Origin: Krasilnikovia cinnamomea
GTDB taxonomy: Bacteria > Actinomycetota > Actinomycetes > Mycobacteriales > Micromonosporaceae
Assembly: GCF_004217545.1 (NCBI RefSeq)
Contig: NZ_SHKY01000001.1
Location: forward strand, 5,084,001-5,148,000
Reading direction: 5' to 3'
DNA length: 64,000 nt
Part shown: piece by piece, positions 50,283 to 58,047 of the stretch
Layout of the letters: every line of letters starts with the position of its first letter
Position numbering within the stretch: position 1 is the first letter of the stretch
Position numbers and translations under genes: made by a program
The notes under the pieces: generated by a model
The model's input: only the letters and a program-made list of their open reading frames with translations
Told to the model about the DNA's origin: nothing
Databases searched by the model: none

Positions 50283-51395
50283 GTGCGCGTCCTGATCTGC
50301 CCGGACAAGTTCGCGGGCACGCTGCCCGCTCCCGGTGTGGCCGCCGCGCTGGCCGAGGGCTGGCGCGCCGTGGCACCCGCCGACGACCTCGTCCGGCGTC
50401 CGCTGTCCGACGGCGGCCCCGGCTTCGTCGAGGTCCTCGCGCAGGCGCTGCCCGGGCGCCGGGTGCCGGTCCGTACGGTCGACCCGCTGGGCCGCCCCGT
50501 GCCGGGGGAGCTGCTGCTGGTGGGCGCCACGGCGTACGTGGAGAGCGCCCAGGCGTGCGGCCTGCACCTGCTGTCCGCCGCCGAACGCGACCCGAACGTC
50601 ACCACCTCCTACGGCCTGGGCCTGCTGCTGGCCGCCGCCGTGGAGGCCGGCGCCGCCGAGGTGGTGGTCGGCCTGGGCGGTTCGGCGGTCAACGACGGCG
50701 GCGCCGGGATGCTGGCCGCCCTCGGCGCGAGCCCCGTCGACGCGGCCGGCTACGCCCTGCCCTACGGCGGCGCCGCGCTCACCGCCGCCGCCGGCCTGGC
50801 CGGGGCGCCGCAGCTGCGCCAGGTCTCCCTGGTCGCCGCCACGGACGTCGACAACCCCCTGACCGGCCTGTACGGCGCCAGCAGCGTGTACGGCCCGCAG
50901 AAGGGCGCGTCCCGGGCGGACGTGCTGCGCCTGGACGCCGCACTGGAGCACTTCGCGGGGGTCCTGGAGGATGCCTTCCGGACGACCGGCCTGGCCGCGC
51001 GACCCGGTGCCGGGGCGGCCGGCGGGATCGGTGCCGCTCTGCTGGCCCTCGGCGGCCGTACCGTGTCCGGAATCGCCCTGGTCATGGGCCTTATCGGCCT
51101 TGACGCCGAGCTGGACTCGGCCGACCTGGTGCTCACCGGGGAGGGCGCCTTCGACCACCAGTCGCTGCGCGGCAAGGTGTGCGCCGGGATCGCGGGCGGC
51201 GCCCGGGACCGGGGCCTGCCGTGTGTGGTGGTGGCCGGACGGGTCGAAACCGGGCACCGGGAGGCGGCGAGCGCCGGGGTGAGCGAGCTGCACTCGCTGG
51301 TCGAGCACTTCGGCGACGAACGCACCGCGCTGGCCGAGCCGGACCGGGGGCTGCGCGAGATCGCCGGCAGGCTGGCCCGGCAATTTAGCCGTTGA
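50283..51395 (+). CDS. Glycerate kinase
   Basis: 370 residues from GTG 50283. The N-terminus VLICPDKFAGTLPAPGVAAALAEGW and the core RRPLSDGGPGFVEVL, VGLGGSAVNDGGAGMLAALG, DVDNPLTGLYGASSVYGPQKGAS and VLTGEGAFDHQSLRGK define the GarK/GlxK family. It phosphorylates glycerate with ATP. It neighbours erpA and adoK, as in mycobacteria (Rv2205c). The frame is complete. Confidence 0.93.
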   Translation: MRVLICPDKFAGTLPAPGVAAALAEGWRAVAPADDLVRRPLSDGGPGFVEVLAQALPGRRVPVRTVDPLGRPVPGELLLVGATAYVESAQACGLHLLSAAERDPNVTTSYGLGLLLAAAVEAGAAEVVVGLGGSAVNDGGAGMLAALGASPVDAAGYALPYGGAALTAAAGLAGAPQLRQVSLVAATDVDNPLTGLYGASSVYGPQKGASRADVLRLDAALEHFAGVLEDAFRTTGLAARPGAGAAGGIGAALLALGGRTVSGIALVMGLIGLDAELDSADLVLTGEGAFDHQSLRGKVCAGIAGGARDRGLPCVVVAGRVETGHREAASAGVSELHSLVEHFGDERTALAEPDRGLREIAGRLARQFSR

Positions 51396-51513
51396 GCCGG
51401 TGTCGGACATCTCGGCCCCACGAATTGGGAATGCCCGGGATGCGGGTTAGCGTTGGTGGACTACGGCAGCACTCTCTACCGCCGCACATCCGCCATCGCA
51501 GGGAGAACCGCAC

Positions 51514-51888
51514 GTGACCACTGAAGCGCACACCGAGTCGACCGAGGCCCCGGCCGCCGCGCCGACCGGCGTCATCCTGACCGACGTCGCGGCTGTGAAG
51601 GTCAAGGCCCTGATCGAGCAGGAGGGCCGGGACGACCTGCGGCTGCGGATCGCCGTGCAGCCGGGCGGCTGCTCGGGCCTGCGGTACCAGCTCTTCTTCG
51701 ACGAGCGTTCGCTCGACGGCGACGTCGTCTCCGACTTCGACGGCGTCGAGGTGGTCGTCGACCGGATGAGCGCGCCGTATCTGGCCGGTGCCACGATCGA
51801 CTTCGCCGACCGCATCGACGCCCAGGGCTTCACCATCGACAACCCGAACGCGCAGAACTCCTGCGCCTGCGGCGACTCGTTCCACTGA
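51514..51888 (+). CDS. erpA: HesB/IscA-type iron-sulfur carrier (ErpA)
   Basis: 124 residues from GTG 51514 behind GGGAG. An acidic N-terminal tail precedes the A-type carrier domain, with the three cluster Cys residues: Cys53 in QPGGCSGLRYQ, and Cys117 and Cys119 in NSCACGDSFH. Such proteins pass Fe-S clusters to apo-targets. Fe-S enzymes in the window (LipA, NadA, QcrA) are plausible clients. Confidence 0.93.
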   Translation: MTTEAHTESTEAPAAAPTGVILTDVAAVKVKALIEQEGRDDLRLRIAVQPGGCSGLRYQLFFDERSLDGDVVSDFDGVEVVVDRMSAPYLAGATIDFADRIDAQGFTIDNPNAQNSCACGDSFH

Positions 51889-51911
51889 GCCGCACCCGCA
51901 CCGACGCACCA

Positions 51912-51944
51912 CACGGCCGTCCCCGGTGACCGGGGACGGCCGTG
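51912..51944 (+). terminator. Terminator hairpin after erpA
   Basis: CACGGCCGTCCCCGG (51912-51926) pairs perfectly over 15 bp with CCGGGGACGGCCGTG (51930-51944) around a TGA loop, 23 bases beyond the stop of erpA. No U-tract follows. It separates erpA from adoK on the same strand. Confidence 0.85.
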
Positions 51945-52039
51945 CTGCGTCCGCCCAGTGGCGTAAGAGTGGCCAGCTGGGTTCGGACCGGTACGCTCAC
52001 CCGGTAATCCCCCCGCCGCACCCGACCACGAGGGTTCAC

Positions 52040-53017
52040 ATGAAGATCGCCGTCACCGGCTCGATCGCCACCGATCACCTGATGCACTTCCCCGGCAGGT
52101 TCGCCGATCAGCTCATCGCGGACCAGCTGCACAAGGTGTCGCTGTCCTTCCTCGTCGACGACCTGGTCGTGCGGCGTGGCGGGGTCGCGTCGAACATCGC
52201 GTTCGGGATGGGGCAGCTCGGCCTGAGCCCGATCCTGCTGGGCGCGGTCGGCGCCGACTTCGCCGACTACCGCTCGTGGCTCGAGCGGCACGGCGTGGAC
52301 TGCGACTCGGTGCACGTCAGCGAGGTCGCCCACACCGCGCGGTTCGTCTGCACCACCGACGACGACCTCAACCAGATCGCCTCGTTCTACGCGGGCGCCA
52401 TGTCCGAGGCCCGCAACATCGAGCTGACCCCGGTCGCGCAGCGCGCGGGCGGTCTCGACCTCGTGCTGATCAGCGCGAACGACCCCGCCGCGATGATCCG
52501 CCACTCGCAGGAGTGCCGGGACCGGGGCTACGCGTTCGCGGCGGACCCGTCGCAGCAGCTCGCCCGCATGGACGGCGGCGACGTGCTGACCCTGATCGAC
52601 GGCGCCGACTACCTGCTCACCAACGAGTACGAGAAGTCGCTGCTGGAGACGAAGGCGGAGCTCACCGACGCGCAGGTGCTCGAGCACGTCAAGATCCGGG
52701 TCACCACGCTCGGCAAGGACGGCGTGGAGATCACCGGCAAGGGCCTGGAGCGCATCCACGTGCCGGTCGCCCGCGACGTGGTGGTGGGCGACCCCACCGG
52801 CGTCGGCGACGGCTTCCGGGCCGGCTTCTTCGCCGCCGTGAGCTGGGGGCTGGGGCTGGAACGGGCGGCGCAGGTCGGCTCGCTGCTGGCCGCGCTGGTG
52901 CTGGAGACGGTCGGCCCGCAGGAGTACGACGTCCGCAGCGACTTCTTCGCCAAGCGCCTCGCCGACTCGTACGGCGACGAGGCCGCCGCCGAGGTCATCC
53001 CCCACCTGCCCGCCTGA
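52040..53017 (+). CDS. adoK: Adenosine kinase, PfkB family
   Basis: 325 residues from ATG 52040 (GAGGG ahead). The sequence MKIAVTGSIATDHLMHFPGR, HKVSLSFLVDDLVVRRGGVA, ASFYAGAMSEARNIEL and GDPTGVGDGFRAGF closely follows the M. tuberculosis enzyme Rv2202c as I remember it. That enzyme was first annotated as a carbohydrate kinase and later shown to be adenosine kinase. The last motif carries the catalytic Asp of PfkB kinases. The role is purine salvage. The neighbourhood (glycerate kinase, erpA, ctaC) is the same as in mycobacteria. Confidence 0.9.
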   Translation: MKIAVTGSIATDHLMHFPGRFADQLIADQLHKVSLSFLVDDLVVRRGGVASNIAFGMGQLGLSPILLGAVGADFADYRSWLERHGVDCDSVHVSEVAHTARFVCTTDDDLNQIASFYAGAMSEARNIELTPVAQRAGGLDLVLISANDPAAMIRHSQECRDRGYAFAADPSQQLARMDGGDVLTLIDGADYLLTNEYEKSLLETKAELTDAQVLEHVKIRVTTLGKDGVEITGKGLERIHVPVARDVVVGDPTGVGDGFRAGFFAAVSWGLGLERAAQVGSLLAALVLETVGPQEYDVRSDFFAKRLADSYGDEAAAEVIPHLPA

Positions 53018-53051
53018 GCCGCGGACCCGGTCACGCAGGTGGTCGAGTGCC

Positions 53052-53264
53052 TCAGCTGACCCGGCGCACGTCGTAGCCGGGGCCGTCGGCCGCGCCGACG
53101 TACTGCTGGCCCTTGAGGCGGCACCACGCCGGGATGTCGTTGGCCGCGGCCGGGTCGTCGGCCAGCACCCGGACCACCTCGCCGACCGGCACCTGCGGCA
53201 GCCGCCGGGCCAGCGCGATCACCGGCAGCGGGCAGCGCTGGCCCAGGCAGTCCAGGACGATCAC
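53052..53264 (-). CDS. TusA family sulfurtransferase-like protein
   Basis: 70 residues from GTG 53264, overlapping the stop of the cysteine desulfurase gene (GTGA). VIVLDCLGQRCPLPVIALAR contains the Cys-Pro-x-Pro motif of TusA proteins, which carry a persulfide. WCRLKGQQYV and GYDVRRV match the C-terminal strands. With the adjacent desulfurase it forms a likely sulfur relay. The final acceptor (tRNA, cofactor or Fe-S) is not shown. Confidence 0.9.
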   Translation of the reverse strand: MIVLDCLGQRCPLPVIALARRLPQVPVGEVVRVLADDPAAANDIPAWCRLKGQQYVGAADGPGYDVRRVS

Positions 53265-54418
53265 AGCCCGCTCACCCCGGCGGCGGCGCGCAGCTCGGCC
53301 ACGATGCCGGGCAGCACGGCCAGGAACCGTTCCACCTCCTCCTCGGTGGTGTCGCGGTGCAGCGAGACCCGGACGTTGCCGTGGCTGAGCACCCCCATCG
53401 CCTCCAGCACGTGGCTGGGCCGCAGGGTGGAGGCGGTGCACGACGAGCCCGACGAGACGGCGAACCCGGCGGCGTCCAGCGCGTGCAGCAGCGCCTCGCC
53501 GTCGACGTACAGGCAGGAGAAGGTGACCAGGTGCGGCAGCCGCCGCACCGGGTCGCCGACCACCTCGACGTCGGGCACGCTCGACGCGACCCGCGCCCGG
53601 ACGCGCTCGACCAGGGCGGACAGCCGGGCCGCCTCGGCGGTCGCCGCGGCGGCGACGGCCCGCAGCGACGCGGCGGCCGCGACCACCGCGGGCAGGTCCA
53701 GCGCGCCGACCGGATGCGGCCGGTGACGATCATCACCGGGGTACGGCGCCAGCCACCGCACGCCCTTGCGGACCACCAGCAGTCCCACCCCGGGCGGCCC
53801 GCCCCACTTGCGGGCGCTGCCGGTCAGCACCGACCAGCCCGCCGGCACGCCGGTGTGCCCGAGCGACTGGGCCGCGTCCACCAGCAGCGGCACCCCGGAG
53901 TCCGCGCACGCCCCCGCCGCCTCGGCCACCGGCTGCACCGTGCCGACCTCGTGGCTCGCGCTGATCAGGGCGGCCAGGGCGACCCCGGGGGCGGCCACCG
54001 CCGCCCGCCAGGCGTCCAGGTCCAGCCGGCCGAGCCGGTCCACGCCGACCTCGGCGGCGTCGCCGTGCAGCGCGGCGGCGTGCAGCACCGCGGAGTGCTC
54101 GACGGCGGAGTGGATCAGCCGGGTGCCCGCGCGGCGCCGTCCGGCCAGCCCACCCAGGATCCCGGCGTGCACCGCGGCGGTGCCGCTGGCCGTGAAGCTC
54201 ACCTCGTCCGGGCGTACGCCGAGCACCTCGGCGATCGCGCCGTGCGCCGCGTCCAGCAGTTGCCGGGCGCGGCGGGCGCCCGCGTACAGGCGGTCGGGGT
54301 CGGCCCAGCCGTCCTCCAGCGCCGCCAGCAGCGCCTGGCGGGCCACCGGGTGCAGCGGTGCGGCGGTGGCCGCGTCCAGGTAGGTCGCGGCGCGGGCGCG
54401 ATCGGACGTGTATTCCAC
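53261..54418 (-). CDS. Cysteine desulfurase (class V aminotransferase fold)
   Basis: 385 residues from GTG 54418. PLP enzyme of the NifS/IscS type: SFTASGTAAVHAGIL, HSAVEHSAVLHAAALHG, ASHEVGTVQPV, DAAQSLGHTGV, the PLP Lys204 in TGSARKWGGPPG, and the catalytic Cys327 in SSGSSCTASTLRPSHVLEAMG. The Lys context (SARKW rather than SAHKIYGP) differs from housekeeping IscS, and the protein is slightly short at the start. It is coupled to the TusA-like gene. The ribosome binding site is weak, so the start could shift a few codons. Confidence 0.9.
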   Translation of the reverse strand: MEYTSDRARAATYLDAATAAPLHPVARQALLAALEDGWADPDRLYAGARRARQLLDAAHGAIAEVLGVRPDEVSFTASGTAAVHAGILGGLAGRRRAGTRLIHSAVEHSAVLHAAALHGDAAEVGVDRLGRLDLDAWRAAVAAPGVALAALISASHEVGTVQPVAEAAGACADSGVPLLVDAAQSLGHTGVPAGWSVLTGSARKWGGPPGVGLLVVRKGVRWLAPYPGDDRHRPHPVGALDLPAVVAAAASLRAVAAAATAEAARLSALVERVRARVASSVPDVEVVGDPVRRLPHLVTFSCLYVDGEALLHALDAAGFAVSSGSSCTASTLRPSHVLEAMGVLSHGNVRVSLHRDTTEEEVERFLAVLPGIVAELRAAAGVSGL

Positions 54419-54560
54419 CTCTGGAACGGTATCGTCCAGCTTGTCGGTGCAGCGCCTGGGTGAGCCGAAGATCGGACCCCCGCAACGGGACGGTAGGGCC
54501 TGGTCGAGTAATGTGCGACCGTCGGTGACGCCTTGCCGCCGGTGTCCGGAATCAGCGCCT

Positions 54561-54602
54561 GGCAGGCGCTCGTGGGGGCCCGGCAGGCGCTCAAAGGGGC
54601 TC
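54561..54602 (+). repeat. Two 21-bp direct repeats upstream of ctaC
   Basis: GGCAGGCGCTC begins at 54561 and again at 54582; over 21 bases the two units agree at 17 positions. They lie 36-77 bases before the ctaC start, two helical turns apart, which would suit a dimeric regulator. If ctaC translation began further upstream (TTG 54533) they would instead encode a QALVGAR/QALKGAR repeat. Confidence 0.6.
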
Positions 54603-54637
54603 GGCGCCAGGCGGCGCTGCATAGGAGGCAGGAGCAG

Positions 54638-55567
54638 GTGGGCGAAAAGAGTTCGGCCGCACGGCCACGAGCAGTCCGGCTCGCCGGGCTCGGCGTCGGT
54701 GGGGCGTTGCTGCTGACCCTGCTCGCGGGCTGTTCCGCGGACAGCATCGGTGCCAAGTTCGGCTACTTCGGATGGCCGGGCACGGGCATCACGCCGCAGG
54801 GCCACCAGATGTACGACCTCTGGATCGCGTCGGTGATCGCGGCGCTCGTGGTCGGTTTCTTCGTGTGGGGCCTGATCTTCTGGTGCATCATCCGGTATCG
54901 CAAGCGCGGCGACGAGCTGCCCGTGCAGACCCGGTTCAACATGCCGATGGAGGTCCTCTACACGGTCACGCCGGTGCTGGTGGTCGCGATCCTCTTCTAC
55001 TACACCGCGATCGTGCAGACCAGCGTCGACAAGCTGTCGAAGAACCCCGACCAGGTCGTCGAGGTCGTCGCGTTCAAGTGGAACTGGCAGTTCAACTACC
55101 GCGAGGGCCAGGGCCCGGACGGGCGCACGGTGGCGTCCACCGTGGGCTCCGCCGATGTGATCCCGCTGCTCGTGGTGCCCACCGGCAAGACGATCCGGTT
55201 CGAGGAGACCAGCAAGGACGTCATCCACTCGTTCTGGGTGCCGGAAATGCTGTTCAAGCGCGACGTCTTCCCCGGCAGCACCCGCAACGTGTTCGAGGTG
55301 ACCTTCGACAAGGAGGGCCGCTACGTCGGCCGGTGCGCGGAGCTGTGCGGGACGTACCACGCCTTCATGCAGTTCGAGCTGGTCGTGGTGTCGCCCGAGC
55401 GGTTCGATCAGTTCATCAAGGCGAAGGTGGCCGGTTCCACCACGCCGGAGGCGATGGCCGTCATCGGCTTCACCGGTGACAACGCCTTCGCGGTGACGAC
55501 CAAGCCGCTCGACACGCGGCGGCAGGAGCAGAGCTGGTACCAGCCGCAGACAGCCATCGGGAAGTAG
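54638..55567 (+). CDS. ctaC: Cytochrome c oxidase subunit II
   Basis: 309 residues from GTG 54638, with AGGAGG nine bases ahead. A lipoprotein signal (GVGGALLLTLLAGC, lipid Cys32) is followed by two membrane helices. The periplasmic-side CuA domain has His197 (DVIHSFWVPE) and Cys233, Cys237, His241 and Met244 (CAELCGTYHAFM), all CuA ligands. It accepts electrons in the aa3 oxidase, which in actinobacteria associates with the QcrCAB complex. ctaF follows after 7 bases; ctaD is not between them. Confidence 0.96.
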   Translation: MGEKSSAARPRAVRLAGLGVGGALLLTLLAGCSADSIGAKFGYFGWPGTGITPQGHQMYDLWIASVIAALVVGFFVWGLIFWCIIRYRKRGDELPVQTRFNMPMEVLYTVTPVLVVAILFYYTAIVQTSVDKLSKNPDQVVEVVAFKWNWQFNYREGQGPDGRTVASTVGSADVIPLLVVPTGKTIRFEETSKDVIHSFWVPEMLFKRDVFPGSTRNVFEVTFDKEGRYVGRCAELCGTYHAFMQFELVVVSPERFDQFIKAKVAGSTTPEAMAVIGFTGDNAFAVTTKPLDTRRQEQSWYQPQTAIGK

Positions 55568-55574
55568 GGACCAG

Positions 55575-56000
55575 ATGAAGACCGAATACAAGATCTTCAG
55601 TGGGGTAGCTCTCTTCCTGTTCGGCGCCGCCGCTGTGTACGGGGTGTGGACGCACCTCGCGAACAACCAGACGGAGTGGGTCGGCACCGTGGCGCTGATC
55701 CTGTCCGGACTGCTCTGCGCGATGTGCGGCGGGTTCTTCTGGTTCGTGGCGCGCCGCATCGACCTGCGCCCGGAGGACCGGCCCGACGGCGAGATCGCCG
55801 AGGGCGCCGGGGAGATCGGCTTCTTCAGCCCCGGCAGCTACTGGCCGTTCGGGGTGGCGCTGGCGGCGGCCGTCGCCGCGGTCGGCCTGGTGTACGTGAT
55901 GTGGTGGCTGGTCGCCGCGGGGCTCGTCGCGGTCATCCTCGCGTCCAGCGGCCTGCTCTTCGAGTACTACTCCGGGACCCGGCACCCCGCCGAGCACTGA
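55575..56000 (+). CDS. ctaF: Cytochrome c oxidase subunit IV (actinobacterial CtaF)
   Basis: 141 residues, ATG 55575. Four membrane helices: KIFSGVALFLFGAAAVYGVW, TVALILSGLLCAMCGGFFWF, then two between YWPFGVALAAA and SGLLFEYY. The loop RPEDRPDGEIAEGAGEIGFFSPGSYWP is conserved in actinobacterial CtaF. It stabilises the aa3 oxidase. Co-transcribed with ctaC. Confidence 0.93.
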   Translation: MKTEYKIFSGVALFLFGAAAVYGVWTHLANNQTEWVGTVALILSGLLCAMCGGFFWFVARRIDLRPEDRPDGEIAEGAGEIGFFSPGSYWPFGVALAAAVAAVGLVYVMWWLVAAGLVAVILASSGLLFEYYSGTRHPAEH

Positions 56001-56016
56001 CCCGGTACGCAACGCC

Positions 56017-56049
56017 ACGGCCCGCGCCCCGACCTGGGGCGCGGGCCGT
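56017..56049. terminator. Hairpin between convergent ctaF and zinc-ribbon genes
   Basis: ACGGCCCGCGCCCC (56017-56030) pairs perfectly over 14 bp with GGGGCGCGGGCCGT (56036-56049) around GACCT. It lies between the ctaF stop (56000) and the stop of the convergent small gene (56059), so it probably works in both directions. Confidence 0.87.
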
Positions 56050-56058
56050 CGTCGTTGC

Positions 56059-56268
56059 TCAGGCGGCGCGGCGCTGCTGCGGAGCCACCCGGTGGCCCCG
56101 CGTGCCGTAGGGCTGGGTCCACACCCGCAGGGTGGCGGGGACCAGCACCTCCGCCATGCCGCAGCCGGTGCAGATCAGCTCGGGGCAGTCGTCGGCGTCC
56201 TCGCCGGTCGCCATCTCGAACAACATGTCGCGCCGGCATGTCACGCAGTGCATCTCGCGTTCTCGCAC
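56059..56268 (-). CDS. Small zinc-ribbon protein
   Basis: 69 residues from GTG 56268 with AGGAGA ahead. Two Cys pairs, MHCVTCRRDMLFE and CTGCGMAEVLV, would bind one zinc ion; an extra Cys precedes the second pair (DDCPELI). An Arg-rich tail follows. No enzyme domain. Function unknown; DNA, RNA or protein binding is possible. Confidence 0.82.
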   Translation of the reverse strand: MREREMHCVTCRRDMLFEMATGEDADDCPELICTGCGMAEVLVPATLRVWTQPYGTRGHRVAPQQRRAA

Positions 56269-56429
56269 GGGTGTCTCCTCTTCGCCGGAAGGTGGAATTA
56301 CCCGAATCCTGGTAAAACGCTGTCATGCGAACGGGGCACAGCGGTGGACGCTGACCGGCGTGTCGCGCGGCAGCTCAGGCCGTACCGAAGATGATCTTTT
56401 GCACAGCCCGGCCGGGCGTGATCATCCCC

Positions 56430-57494
56430 TCAGGCGGGCTCCGCGGCCTTCGCCGCGCGGGCCGCCGCCACCCAACGCTCCAGCAGGGCCGTCGCCGCGC
56501 CGGAGTCCACCGTCGCCGCGGCGCGCGCGATGCCCGCCCGCAGGTCGTCCGCGAAGACGCCCGGGAATCCCGCGTGCGCGGTCAGCGCCGCGGCCGCGTT
56601 GAGCAGCACCGCGTCGCGGACCGGCCCCGTCTCGCCGCCGAACACCCGCACCGCCACGTCCGCGTTGAACGCCGCGTCGCCGCCGCGCAGATCCCCGGGG
56701 GAGCTGCGCGGCAGCCCCAGGTCGGTGGCGTCCACCAGGGCCTCCTCGACCGTGCCGGCGCGGGCGATCCAGACCCGGGTGGGCGCGGCCGTGGTGAACT
56801 CGTCCAGGCCGTCCTCACCGCGCATCACCAGGGCCGAGTCGCCGCGGCGGGCGAAGACGTGGGCCATCACCGGGGCCATCCGCAGGTCGAAGCAGCCGAC
56901 CGCGGCCGAGCGCGGCCGCGCGGGGTTGGTCAGCGGGCCCAGCATGTTGAAGAAGGTCGGCACGGCCAGCTCGCGGCGGGTGACCGCGGCGTGCCGCATC
57001 CCGGGGTGGTAGCGGGCCGCGAAACAGAAGCCGATGCCCGCCTCGTGCACCGTGCGCACGACCCCCTCGGGGCCCAGGTCGAGGGGGATGCCGAAGTGCT
57101 CCAGCAGGTCCGCGGTGCCGCAGGCGGAGGAGGCCGCCCGGTTGCCGTGCTTGACCACCCGCACCCCGCTGGCGGCCACCACGACCGCCGCCATAGTGGA
57201 GATGTTCACTGTGTGGGCCCGGTCACCGCCGGTGCCCACCACGTCCACCGCGTCGGCGCGCACGTCGTCGGGGAGCGGGACCAGGGTGGCGTTGCGGAGC
57301 ATCGCCTCGACCAGGCCGGCCAGCTCCGCGGGGCTCTCACCCTTGGCGCGCAGCGCCACCGCGAACCCCGCGACCTGGACCGGGGTGGCGCTGCCGGTCA
57401 TGATCTCGCCCATCGCCCAGGCGGTGTCCTGGGTCGACAGCTCCTCGCCGCGCAGCAGTGCGCTCAGCAGGTTCGGCCAGGTACGTGCGCCCAT
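56430..57494 (-). CDS. trpD: Anthranilate phosphoribosyltransferase
   Basis: Second step of tryptophan synthesis: joins anthranilate with PRPP. 354 residues, ATG 57494 with GGAGG ahead. Motifs DVVGTGGDRAHTVNISTMAA, VKHGNRAASSACGTADLLE and FFNMLGPLTNPARP are complete. It stands alone among respiratory genes, as in mycobacteria (Rv2192c beside ctaE), rather than in a trp operon. Confidence 0.96.
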   Translation of the reverse strand: MGARTWPNLLSALLRGEELSTQDTAWAMGEIMTGSATPVQVAGFAVALRAKGESPAELAGLVEAMLRNATLVPLPDDVRADAVDVVGTGGDRAHTVNISTMAAVVVAASGVRVVKHGNRAASSACGTADLLEHFGIPLDLGPEGVVRTVHEAGIGFCFAARYHPGMRHAAVTRRELAVPTFFNMLGPLTNPARPRSAAVGCFDLRMAPVMAHVFARRGDSALVMRGEDGLDEFTTAAPTRVWIARAGTVEEALVDATDLGLPRSSPGDLRGGDAAFNADVAVRVFGGETGPVRDAVLLNAAAALTAHAGFPGVFADDLRAGIARAAATVDSGAATALLERWVAAARAAKAAEPA

Positions 57495-57534
57495 AACGGG
57501 GCCTCCGTCCGGGGGTACGGCGGGTGGTGGACGA

Positions 57535-57996
57535 TCAGCCGAGCTGGCCCAGCGGCACGGCGCCCGCGCGGCGGGCGCGCAGCAGGCCGGCCACCGTCTG
57601 GCCGGTGGTCACCGGGTCCAGCGGGTGCACCAGGGTCGCGTCGACCTGGGCGAACGCGGCCAGCCACCGGTCGGCCGCGCGGGCGATGACGACGCAGGTG
57701 GGCGGCGGGACCTTGTACTCGTCCTTGACCTGGCGGGCGATGCCCAGCCCACCGGCCGGGGCGGCCTCGCCGTCGAGGACCATCAGGTCGATCTCGTAGT
57801 CGTCCAGCAACTCCCGGCACTGCTCCCAGGTGGCCGCGTCGACGAACTCGACCGCCAGGTCGGCGGCGGGCCGCTGGCCGATCGCCAGCCGGATGCGGTC
57901 GCGCACCGCGGGATCGTCGCTGTACAGCAGGATGGTGTAGCGCTCCGGCTCGGTCCGCTGAGGCGGTGTGTCCCGGTGGCTGTGTGCGTCGCTCAT
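57535..57996 (-). CDS. Stand-alone degenerate receiver-like protein
   Basis: 153 residues from ATG 57996 (MSDAHSHRD); an in-frame GTG six codons earlier is possible. The core YTILLYSDDPAVRDRIRLAIG, then YEIDLMVLDGEAAPAGGLGIARQVKDE and VDATLVHPLDPVTTGQTVAGLL, follows the CheY fold. The acidic pocket (SDDP) and the phosphoacceptor Asp (LMVLDG) are present, but the conserved Lys before Pro is His (VHPLDP). No output domain. It may be a protein-protein switch. It lies between trpD and the ctaG-like gene on the same strand. Confidence 0.75.
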   Translation of the reverse strand: MSDAHSHRDTPPQRTEPERYTILLYSDDPAVRDRIRLAIGQRPAADLAVEFVDAATWEQCRELLDDYEIDLMVLDGEAAPAGGLGIARQVKDEYKVPPPTCVVIARAADRWLAAFAQVDATLVHPLDPVTTGQTVAGLLRARRAGAVPLGQLG

Positions 57997-58047
57997 GTCG
58001 TGCCCGGCTCCCACGCTCGTAGCTGCCCGCTGATCGTAGCGAACCGG

